Shown here: positions 1 through 6,307 of the stretch, in pieces
How positions within the stretch are numbered: the stretch's first letter is position 1
Layout of the letters: the number at the start of each line of letters is the position of its first letter
Source: Candidatus Scatomorpha stercorigallinarum
Lineage (GTDB): Bacteria; Bacillota_A; Clostridia; Oscillospirales; Oscillospiraceae
Assembly (NCBI GenBank): GCA_018713375.1
Contig: DVOV01000105.1
Location: 1 to 17,088, forward strand
Direction: 5' to 3'
Length of the DNA stretch: 17,088 nt
The notes under the pieces: model-generated
Databases searched by the model: none
The model's input: the letters and a program-made list of their open reading frames with translations, nothing else
Told to the model about the DNA's origin: nothing
Program-made: the position numbers and the translations under genes

Positions 1-30
1 GTTATAGCCGTCTTGACCGGTATTTTCCAT
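1..30 (-). CDS. Possible 5' end of a further minus-strand gene (partial)
   Basis: An ATG on the minus strand at 28-30 opens a frame that runs off the window edge after ten codons (M-E-N-T-G-Q-D-G-Y-N). It would lie just downstream of folD on the same strand. No convincing ribosome binding site is visible upstream. The surrounding 50 bases are AT-richer than the genes, which fits a gene boundary. Far too short to assign a function; it may not be a real start. Confidence 0.2.
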   Translation of the reverse strand, partial: MENTGQDGYN

Positions 31-54
31 ATATTTGTACGTGTTTGGAGCTTT

Positions 55-81
55 GCCGGTGCTCAGTGCCTGAGCACCGGC
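55..81. other. Perfect 12-bp hairpin overlapping the folD stop codon
   Basis: Bases 55-66 and 70-81 are perfect reverse complements around a 3-base loop. The folD stop codon (63-65) lies inside one arm. No T-run follows on either strand, so this is not a classical intrinsic terminator. It could protect the 3' end of the message or pause transcription. Only the structure is certain; the role is inference. Confidence 0.55.
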
Positions 82-920
82 CCTTCCGCAGCTTCCGCCA
101 CATGGCGGCAGAGCACCGCCGTGGTGACGGCGCCCACGCCGTGGGGCACAGGCGTTATGGCGCCCACCAGCGGTTCCACACGTTCAAAGTCCACGTCGCC
201 GCAGAGCGAGCCATCAGGCGCGCGGTTCACGCCCACATCAATGACCGTCTGGGCCTCGTTGACATATCCGGGATCGACCATCCGCGCCCTTCCCACGGCA
301 GCGATAAGTATATCCGCCTCGCGGCAGACGGCGGCAGCGTCCGGCGTGCGGCTGTGGCAAATGGTGACCGTAGCGTCCCGGGAGAGCAGCAGCATCGCCG
401 CTGGCCGGCCAATGACCAGGCTGCGCCCGAGCACGGCCGCGCGCCGCCCGCTGAGCCCCACGCCATAGTAGTCCAGCATCTCGATGCACGCGCGCGCCGT
501 GCAGGGGGCAAAACCGCGCCCTTCCCCCGTGAAACAGCCGCAAAGCGAAGACAGCGTCACGCAGTCAACGTCCTTTTCCGGTGCGAGCGCCTCGCAGGCG
601 GCGCGCTCGTCCATGTGCCCCGGCAGCGGCCTCAGCAACAGGCAGCCGTGGATACCCCTGTCGCTGTTGATGGAAGCGATGACAGACAACAGTTCGCCCT
701 GTGACGCCCCCTCCGGCAGCGCAAAGACGCGCGCATCTATGCCCACGGCCCCGCAGCGCTTCACCGCCCCGCGCTCATAGGAAACATCGCCTGCCTTTTC
801 ACCCACGCGCACGATGGCCAGCGTGGGCGTGACGCCGCGCGCGCGCAGCCGCTCCACCATGGCCGCCGTGCCCGCGGAAAGCGCTTCCGCCACCGGCTCG
901 CCGTACAGTATCTCCGCCAT
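63..920 (-). CDS. folD: FolD: methylene-THF dehydrogenase / methenyl-THF cyclohydrolase (divergent)
   Basis: Cytoplasmic one-carbon enzyme interconverting 5,10-methylene-, 5,10-methenyl- and 10-formyl-tetrahydrofolate. The start chosen is the ATG at 918-920, which has a GGGAGGG ribosome binding site five bases upstream; it gives 285 aa, normal for the family. Visible landmarks: the catalytic Tyr48/Lys54 pair (Tyr50/Lys56 in E. coli), the PLP-H motif at 98-102, KDVD at 116-119, the dinucleotide-binding GRSLVIGRP at 165-173, and ITPVPHGVGAVT near 255-266. Two positions are unusual. The Gln that normally precedes the PLP motif is Leu96, followed by Arg97, and the usual PGGVGPMT is PHGVGAVT. I believe similar variants occur in other Clostridia, but that is from memory. 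It is last in a probable panB-aminotransferase-folD operon, 98 bases after the aminotransferase stop. Confidence 0.93.
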   Translation of the reverse strand: MAEILYGEPVAEALSAGTAAMVERLRARGVTPTLAIVRVGEKAGDVSYERGAVKRCGAVGIDARVFALPEGASQGELLSVIASINSDRGIHGCLLLRPLPGHMDERAACEALAPEKDVDCVTLSSLCGCFTGEGRGFAPCTARACIEMLDYYGVGLSGRRAAVLGRSLVIGRPAAMLLLSRDATVTICHSRTPDAAAVCREADILIAAVGRARMVDPGYVNEAQTVIDVGVNRAPDGSLCGDVDFERVEPLVGAITPVPHGVGAVTTAVLCRHVAEAAEGPVLRH

Positions 921-1018
921 ATATACCCTCCCGCGCGGCGTACCGCGCACTTTCTCCTGCTAACTCGTATCAGCCGCAGCCTGTCCACATGGGATCGGCG
1001 GCCGCGCTCAGGCAGCTT

Positions 1019-2215
1019 TTACAGCTTGGATCTGATGAGCGCGCCCAGGCGCTCCATGCCCAGCTCTATCTTTGCCGGCGGCACGTTGCCAAAACTGATA
1101 CGCATACAGTTGCTGCCCTTGCCGTTCCCTTCCACGAAGAAACCGGCCCCGGCGATGTAGTGCAGCTTGTTGGCGTTGGCCTCCGGCAGCAGGGCCCCGG
1201 TGTCTATGCCGCCCGGCAGCTCCACCCAGGTGAAAAGCCCGCCGTCGGGATACACCCATTTTGCGCCCTCTGGCATGTATTTTTCAAGGCAGCCCATCAT
1301 AACGTCCCGCCGCTCGCGGTGTATATCGCAGACTTTTTTCAGATGCTCCGGGAACAGCCCGCGCTTGAAAAACTCGGCGCACACCACCTGCACCAGATTG
1401 GAAGTGTGCGAATTCGTGGCCGTCTTGGCGTCAAGCAGGCGCAGGAGCATGTCTCGCTCGGCATAGCAGAAGCCGAGGCGGCTGCCAGGCGAGAATATCT
1501 TCGAAAAGCTGTTGGCATACACCGTGTGCCCCGTAGTGTCATAATACTTTATGGGCCGCAGCGGCTCTCCGCTGTAGCGCAGCTCCTGATAGGGGTCGTC
1601 CTCAAGGATGATGACGTCGTATTCGCTCCCGAGCTCAGCCAGCCGTTTGCGCCTGTCCGCCGGCAGCGTCTTGCCGGTGGGATTCTGGAACGTGGGGATG
1701 ACGTAAACGAACTTGGGGTGCAGCTCCTTTATCTTGCGCTCCACATCCTCCACGACCACGCCCTTATCGTCGCACTGCACCGCCACGCATCTGGCCTGGA
1801 ACATCTCGAATATCTCCACGCAGTGGACGAAAGTCGGAGACTCGACAAGTATCACGTCGCCGGGGTCGATATACAGCTGGCACATGAGGTTCATCGTTTC
1901 CAGGCCGCCGTTGACGATGGCGATCTCGTCCGGCGAGGCGTCCAGCCCTTTCGGCTTCAACAGCACGTCCACCACGGCCTGCCTCAGGTCGGGCACGCCG
2001 GCTACGGAGCCATATTGCAGCGCTTCCACGCCGCGCCTGTCGCGCGTCAGCACCTCGTTGCAGATCTCGCGCAGCTCCTCCACGGGTAGCCCCTCGCTGG
2101 CCGGCGCGCCGCCGCCGAAAGATATCATGTCCGGCGAGCCCATGGCGTTGAACAGCGCGCGGATGATAGTGGCCGTGCCTTCCATATCGTACATTCTCCG
2201 GGCCAGTTTCGGCAT
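1019..2215 (-). CDS. PLP-dependent class I/II aminotransferase (2-aminoadipate / MocR-like branch)
   Basis: A 398-aa fold-type I aminotransferase of the family that includes LysN/ARO8-like enzymes and MocR catalytic domains, but without a DNA-binding N-terminus. It transfers an amino group between an amino acid and a 2-oxo acid. Visible residues: GGG at 34-36, QNPTG at 177-181 with the PLP-contacting Asn178, EDDPY at 205-209, the Schiff-base lysine Lys239 in NSFSKIFSPGSRLG, and the carboxylate-binding Arg372 near the C-terminus. The ATG at 2213-2215 has a strong AAAGGAGGT ribosome binding site. It starts 36 bases after the panB stop, so the two are almost certainly co-transcribed. Substrate cannot be fixed from sequence: the PanB neighbour suggests a branched-chain amino acid, whereas the family often prefers aromatic amino acids or 2-aminoadipate. 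Confidence 0.9.
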   Translation of the reverse strand: MPKLARRMYDMEGTATIIRALFNAMGSPDMISFGGGAPASEGLPVEELREICNEVLTRDRRGVEALQYGSVAGVPDLRQAVVDVLLKPKGLDASPDEIAIVNGGLETMNLMCQLYIDPGDVILVESPTFVHCVEIFEMFQARCVAVQCDDKGVVVEDVERKIKELHPKFVYVIPTFQNPTGKTLPADRRKRLAELGSEYDVIILEDDPYQELRYSGEPLRPIKYYDTTGHTVYANSFSKIFSPGSRLGFCYAERDMLLRLLDAKTATNSHTSNLVQVVCAEFFKRGLFPEHLKKVCDIHRERRDVMMGCLEKYMPEGAKWVYPDGGLFTWVELPGGIDTGALLPEANANKLHYIAGAGFFVEGNGKGSNCMRISFGNVPPAKIELGMERLGALIRSKL

Positions 2216-2251
2216 TTGCTTTACCTCCTTTTTCGTTAGTCCTTTGCCCTG

Positions 2252-3118
2252 TCACTTCCTGAACCGCGGCGCCATCTCGTCGAACAGCGCCGTAAACTCG
2301 GCGATATCGCCGGAAATCTTGTATTTATGCTCCGGCGCGGGGAACTCGCCGCTTTTAACCTCGCGTATGTAATCGCTCATCCCCTGTGTGGCCACGGCGG
2401 CGATATCGGCATATTTTTTCGTAAACTTTGGCGTGAAGTTCCTGTACATGCCCAGCAGGTCGGCGGAAAGCAGCACCTGCCCGTCGCAGTCCGCGCCCGC
2501 GCCGATGCCGTAGACGGGGATGGGCAGCATCTTGTGCACATAGGCGCAGACCTCCTCGGGCACGCCCTCGAGCAGCAGCGTGCGCGCGCCGGCCTCATAT
2601 ACGGCGATGGCGTCCTCGATAACGGCGCGGGCAGAGTCCGTCGTGCGGCCCTGGGCCTTGAAGCCGCCCATGGAGGCCGAGCTCTGCGGCGTCAGCCCGA
2701 TGTGCCCAAAGACGACCATGCCCGCATTGACGATGGCGCGTATCTTATCCGCAACGGCCACGCCGCCCTCCAGCTTTATGGCGTCCACGTCCGCTTCCTT
2801 ATAAAAGCGCACCGCGTTGCGCACGGCGTCCTCACAACTTGCGTGATAGGAGCCGAACGGCATGTCGCCGATAAGGTAGGTGTTGGGCGCGCCGCGGCGC
2901 ACGGCCTGGCAGTGGGCGATGCTCATGTCCATCGTGACCGGGACCGTGCCCGGCCAGCCGTAGACGATCATACCCATGGAGTCGCCGCAGAGTATCATGT
3001 CTATCCCCGCCTCCTCGGCATAGGAAGCGAATACGCTGTCATAGAGCACGATCCAGCAGGCCTTCTCCCCGGCCTCTTTCATCTTGTATAGATCAAGTAT
3101 GGATTTCTTCCTGGCCAT
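2252..3118 (-). CDS. panB: PanB: 3-methyl-2-oxobutanoate hydroxymethyltransferase
   Basis: First committed step of pantothenate synthesis: transfers a hydroxymethyl group from 5,10-methylene-THF to 2-ketoisovalerate, giving ketopantoate. The protein is 288 aa, close to the usual 260-290. Family signatures run in order: GDSMGM at 45-50, VPVTMD, AVRRGAPN, DMPFGSY at 85-91, IKLEGG at 114-119, GHIGLTPQS at 138-146, LLLEGVP at 181-187 and YGIGAG. The metal and catalytic residues match E. coli: Asp46 (D45), Asp85 (D84), Lys115 (K112) and Glu184 (E181). The ATG at 3116-3118 has AAGGAG seven bases upstream. It is the first gene of the minus-strand unit. No panC, panD or panE is nearby, so its partners lie elsewhere or ketopantoate has another fate here. 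Confidence 0.95.
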   Translation of the reverse strand: MARKKSILDLYKMKEAGEKACWIVLYDSVFASYAEEAGIDMILCGDSMGMIVYGWPGTVPVTMDMSIAHCQAVRRGAPNTYLIGDMPFGSYHASCEDAVRNAVRFYKEADVDAIKLEGGVAVADKIRAIVNAGMVVFGHIGLTPQSSASMGGFKAQGRTTDSARAVIEDAIAVYEAGARTLLLEGVPEEVCAYVHKMLPIPVYGIGAGADCDGQVLLSADLLGMYRNFTPKFTKKYADIAAVATQGMSDYIREVKSGEFPAPEHKYKISGDIAEFTALFDEMAPRFRK

Positions 3119-3149
3119 AGCGAAGCTCCTTCCACATTAAAGTACGATC

Positions 3150-3178
3150 ATTTTATCATACCTGCGCCCTGCGCTCAA
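3150..3178 (-). promoter_or_regulatory. SigA-type promoter for the panB operon
   Basis: On the minus strand, a -35 TTGAGC (3173-3178) and a -10 TAAAAT (3150-3155) are separated by exactly 17 bases. A TG one base before the -10 makes it an extended -10. It lies about 30 bases upstream of the panB start. Confidence 0.6.
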
Positions 3179-3228
3179 CAGCAAAACGGTGTTTTTTGCC
3201 TCCGCTGCGGCGCGGCGCCCGGTTTGCG

Positions 3229-3257
3229 TGGACAAAGCGGCCGCTTCATGGTAATAT
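3229..3257 (+). promoter_or_regulatory. Candidate promoter for the KaiC-like/PEP-synthase gene
   Basis: TGGACA (3229-3234) and TAATAT (3252-3257) are 17 bases apart, with a TG extended -10 immediately before (TGG-TAATAT). It faces rightwards, about 70 bases before the ATG at 3327. The -10 is only a partial match, so this is tentative. Confidence 0.45.
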
Positions 3258-3326
3258 ATGATCAAGTATGCCGCCCCAGGCGCCGCCGTGGAGCGAAGGA
3301 TCAGCCAATGACGAAAGGAGCGAGAT

Positions 3327-5918
3327 ATGTCCTTTGAGAAAATACTGAGCGGATACCCCGGCCTGGACGAGGTGCTCGACAATATCCGCATGGGCGACAA
3401 CGTCGTTTGGCAGGTGATGGATCTCTCTGAGTTCCGCCTCTTTGCCCAGCCCTTTGCCCGCCGCGCGATAGCGGACGGCCGCCGCACGCTCTATTTCCGC
3501 TTCGCCAGGCACGAGCCCCTGCTCGAGCCCTGCGAAGGCCTTGATATCATAGCCCTTGACCCGGACGAGGGCTTCGAGCCCTTCACCGTCGCCATCTACA
3601 ACGCCATCACCGCCGCCGGGGAGGGCGTGTTCTACGTATTTGACTGCCTCTCCGATCTGCAGTCCGCCTGGTATACGGACCAGATGATGGGGAATTTTTT
3701 CCGCGTCACCTGCCCATATCTGCACGAGCTGGACACGGTGGCCTATTTCCCCCTGCTCCGCGGCCGGCATTCCTATGACGCCGTGGCCCGCATCCGGGAC
3801 ACGACGCAGGTGCTGATAGACGTCTATACCAGTGATACGGACGTGTATATACATACGCTCAAGGCCACAGACCGTGACTCAAACGACCTCTATCTTCCCC
3901 ACGTCAGCCGCAGCGGCGCGCCCTTCAAGCCGCTGAACGGAGGCGTGGCCATAAGCCGCTACTACCGCCTGCTGGAAGACCTCTCTGCGAGCACGCAGGA
4001 CCAGAACTTTGACAGCCATGACCGCTTTTTTGCCGCCGCCAAGCACGATTTCGGCAGCGGGCGGCTGAGCGAAGACACCATGGACCGTGTCATCAACAGC
4101 ATGATGAGCAAAGACCCCAAGGTCAAAAGCCTCATCCGCCAGCTGTTCGACCCCAAGGACTTTTTCACGCTGCGCGACCGCATGATAGGCAGCGGCTGCA
4201 TCGGCGGCAAGGCCTGCGGCATGCTCCTTGCGCGCAAGATCGCCGATATCTGCCTGCCCAATTTCCGCGAGGTGACGGAGCCGCACGACTCGTTTTACAT
4301 CGGCTCGGACGTGTTCTACACCTACATCGTTGACAACAACTGCTGGAAAACGCGCATCGAGCAGCGCACGCAGGCCGGGTATTTTTCCCGCGCCGAAGCG
4401 CTGCGTGAAGCGCTGCTCGCCGGACGCTTCCCGGAAAACATCCGCGAGCGCTTCCGCACCATGCTCTCGTATTACGGCCAGAATCCCATCATCGTGCGCT
4501 CGAGCAGCTTCCTCGAGGACGGCTTTGGCAACGCCTTTGCCGGCAAGTATGAATCCGTGTTCTGTGTCAACTCCGGCCCGCTCGAGCAGCGGCTGGAGGA
4601 GTTCGAAAACGCCGTGCGCCGCGTCTATGCCAGCACGATGGACCCCTCCGCCCTTGAATACCGCCGCCAGCGCGGGCTGGAGAAGGTGGACGAGCAGATG
4701 AGCATCCTCGTACAGAGGGTCTCCGGCTCCTGGGCCGGGCATTATTACCTGCCCGGCGTGGCCGGTGTGGGCTTCAGCCGATGCCTCTACCGCACGAGCC
4801 CGGACGCCGACCCCGAGGCCGGCATGCTGCGCCTTGTCGTCGGCCTGGGCACCAAGGCCGTGGACCGCACGGAGGACGATTACCCCCGCATCGTCAACCT
4901 CGACAAGCCCGCTTCCAGCACGCTCACCACGCTTGCCGACCGCCACCGCTTCTCACAGCACCACGTGGACGTCATCGACCGCGAGCGGCGTGAGTTCCGC
5001 AGCGTCACGGTGGACGAGATCGCGCCCTGCCTGCCCGCCTGGTTCCGCACGCTGATGATGGAGCGCGACTATGAAGCGGAGGCCGCGCTGCGCGAGCACG
5101 GCTTCAAAGACCCCGTCTGGTTCATCAGCTGCCAGCGGCTGTTGGAGGAGTCGCCCTTCCCCCGCGTGATGCGCGCGCTGCTGAAAACGCTGGAGAACGT
5201 CTACGGTACGCCGGTGGACATCGAGTTCGCCGTCAATACGGACGAGCAGGGCGACTTCGTCGTCAACCTCCTGCAATGCCGGCCGCTCTATATGGGCCAG
5301 GCCGCGGGCATCGTTGCCCCCCCTTCCCTGCCGGAGGGCGAACTTTTCTTTGACCTCGTGCGCTCGTCCATGGGCCCTTCTTCTTCCACGGACATCGACG
5401 CCGTAGTGCTCATCGACCCGCGCGGCTACCGCGACCTGCCCTACGCCCGCAAGCCGCAGACGGCCGCCGCCGTGGGGCAGATCAACCGCTACTACAAAAA
5501 CAGCGGCAAGCACCTCCTGCTGCTCGCCCCGGGGCGCATCGGCACCAGCTCGCCGGAGCTGGGCGTGCCCGTGCGCTTTGCCGACATCTCCAGCTTCACT
5601 GGCATCTGCGAGGTGTCCGACCCCGCCGCCGGCTTCATGCCGGAGCTCAGCTACGGCAGCCACATGTTCCAGGATCTGGTTGAGGCGGACATCTTCTACT
5701 GCGCCATCTGGAACGACGAGCGCACGCTCGCCTACTTCCCGCAGCATCTCGACGGCCTGAAGGATCTGTTCCCGCAGATATGCCCCAATATGCCGCAGTT
5801 CAACGGCCTCATCCGCGTTGTGGAGCCGCAGGGCCTGCACTTCTGGCTGGACGCTGTGAGCAACCACGCCGTCTGCGGATGGCCCGACGGCAAAAAAACG
5901 GCATATCCTGCAAATTAG
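3327..5918 (+). CDS. KaiC/RecA-like domain fused to PEP-synthase-type ATP-grasp (PEP/pyruvate-binding) domain
   Basis: An 863-aa cytoplasmic protein; ATG with AAAGGAG seven bases upstream. Residues 1-190 resemble a KaiC/RecA fold: it opens SGYPGLDEVL like KaiC's GIPGLDELL and has a hydrophobic Walker-B-like strand (VFYVFDCLSD, 101-110). Where the Walker A loop should be there is GDNVVWQVMDLSEF, with no GxxxxGK[ST], so it probably does not hydrolyse ATP. Residues 285-655 are the ATP-binding half of PEP synthase/pyruvate phosphate dikinase: GGKA at 293-296, VRSSSFLED at 390-398, AFAGKYES at 403-410, DIEFAV at 631-636 and LQCRP at 649-653. The tail (660-863) has a LAPGRIGTSSPELG stretch and GSHMFQDLVEA. 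No phosphohistidine swivel motif (TSH) or TIM-barrel PEP domain follows, so full PEP synthase activity is unlikely. I recall this architecture as widespread but uncharacterised in Clostridia. The exact reaction is unknown. Confidence 0.85.
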   Translation: MSFEKILSGYPGLDEVLDNIRMGDNVVWQVMDLSEFRLFAQPFARRAIADGRRTLYFRFARHEPLLEPCEGLDIIALDPDEGFEPFTVAIYNAITAAGEGVFYVFDCLSDLQSAWYTDQMMGNFFRVTCPYLHELDTVAYFPLLRGRHSYDAVARIRDTTQVLIDVYTSDTDVYIHTLKATDRDSNDLYLPHVSRSGAPFKPLNGGVAISRYYRLLEDLSASTQDQNFDSHDRFFAAAKHDFGSGRLSEDTMDRVINSMMSKDPKVKSLIRQLFDPKDFFTLRDRMIGSGCIGGKACGMLLARKIADICLPNFREVTEPHDSFYIGSDVFYTYIVDNNCWKTRIEQRTQAGYFSRAEALREALLAGRFPENIRERFRTMLSYYGQNPIIVRSSSFLEDGFGNAFAGKYESVFCVNSGPLEQRLEEFENAVRRVYASTMDPSALEYRRQRGLEKVDEQMSILVQRVSGSWAGHYYLPGVAGVGFSRCLYRTSPDADPEAGMLRLVVGLGTKAVDRTEDDYPRIVNLDKPASSTLTTLADRHRFSQHHVDVIDRERREFRSVTVDEIAPCLPAWFRTLMMERDYEAEAALREHGFKDPVWFISCQRLLEESPFPRVMRALLKTLENVYGTPVDIEFAVNTDEQGDFVVNLLQCRPLYMGQAAGIVAPPSLPEGELFFDLVRSSMGPSSSTDIDAVVLIDPRGYRDLPYARKPQTAAAVGQINRYYKNSGKHLLLLAPGRIGTSSPELGVPVRFADISSFTGICEVSDPAAGFMPELSYGSHMFQDLVEADIFYCAIWNDERTLAYFPQHLDGLKDLFPQICPNMPQFNGLIRVVEPQGLHFWLDAVSNHAVCGWPDGKKTAYPAN

Positions 5919-5921
5919 CTC

Positions 5922-5950
5922 TTGAAATACACGCCATCTTGTGTTATAGT
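5922..5950 (+). promoter_or_regulatory. SigA promoter of secG
   Basis: TTGAAA (5922-5927), a 17-base spacer and TATAGT (5945-5950): one substitution from consensus at each box. It starts four bases after the upstream stop codon and lies about 40 bases before the secG start, so secG can be expressed on its own. Confidence 0.75.
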
Positions 5951-5992
5951 ACCATTTGCTATTGCTGAATAACGCCGAAAGGAACGATATAA

Positions 5993-6220
5993 GTGGAAAT
6001 CTTCCTCACCATCCTGCAGCTCATCTCCGCCGTCGCCGTCACGGCCATCGTCCTCATGCAGTCGGGCAAGCGCTCCGGCCTCTCCGGCGCCATTGCCGGC
6101 GGCGCGGACACCTTTCTCTCCAAGGGCAAGGCCAAGACGCTCGACGCCCAGCTGGCCAAGGCCACCAAGTGGGTCGGGCTGGCTTTCGTCGTGCTCACTC
6201 TCGCGCTGCATTTTGTCTGA
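5993..6220 (+). CDS. secG: SecG, preprotein translocase subunit
   Basis: Small membrane subunit of the SecYEG channel that helps SecA-driven export. It has 75 aa, typical of Firmicutes SecG. Two hydrophobic helices, about residues 2-20 and 56-74, flank the family's conserved cytoplasmic loop: VLMQSGKRSGLSGAI (20-34), a glycine-rich stretch and a final basic section. The start is GTG (5993-5995), preceded by GAAAGGA about nine bases upstream. The gene stands alone between its own promoter and a strong hairpin terminator. The frequent Firmicute neighbours rnr and smpB are not in the window. Confidence 0.93.
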   Translation: MEIFLTILQLISAVAVTAIVLMQSGKRSGLSGAIAGGADTFLSKGKAKTLDAQLAKATKWVGLAFVVLTLALHFV

Positions 6221-6226
6221 GAACAC

Positions 6227-6251
6227 AAAAGGGCCCTTTAAGGGCCCTTTT
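6227..6251 (+). terminator. Intrinsic terminator of secG
   Basis: A 10-bp perfect stem (6227-6236 with 6242-6251) around a 5-base loop, seven bases after the secG stop. The arms end in A4 and T4, so it can also act on the opposite strand for transcripts that pass the histidine kinase terminator. Confidence 0.85.
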
Positions 6252-6277
6252 CGCGTATATATGCGCATATGGATATG

Positions 6278-6307
6278 AAAATCGCCCCGGATATCCGGGG
6301 CGATTTT
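6278..6307 (-). terminator. Intrinsic terminator of the histidine kinase gene
   Basis: A perfect 13-bp GC-rich stem (6278-6290 with 6295-6307) and a 4-base loop, immediately downstream of the minus-strand stop codon at 6308-6310. The outer arm gives T4 on the minus strand and T6 on the plus strand, so it can work in both directions between the convergent secG and kinase genes. Confidence 0.85.

Noticed and set aside
989..2089. Long plus-strand open frame of 366 codons opposite the aminotransferase
   Set aside because: It is the antisense shadow of a gene with clear family motifs in GC-rich DNA; its translation is rich in His, Ala and Gln with no recognisable domain and no ribosome binding site.
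3879..4946. Minus-strand open frame of 355 codons inside the KaiC-like/PEP-synthase gene
   Set aside because: Antisense shadow: low-complexity Ala/His/Val-rich translation with no motif, while the plus strand has conserved ATP-grasp motifs across the same bases.
6259..6270. 12-base palindrome ATATGCGCATAT between the two terminators
   Set aside because: Too short and AT-rich at its ends to call an operator; it sits between convergent gene ends, where no regulator is expected.
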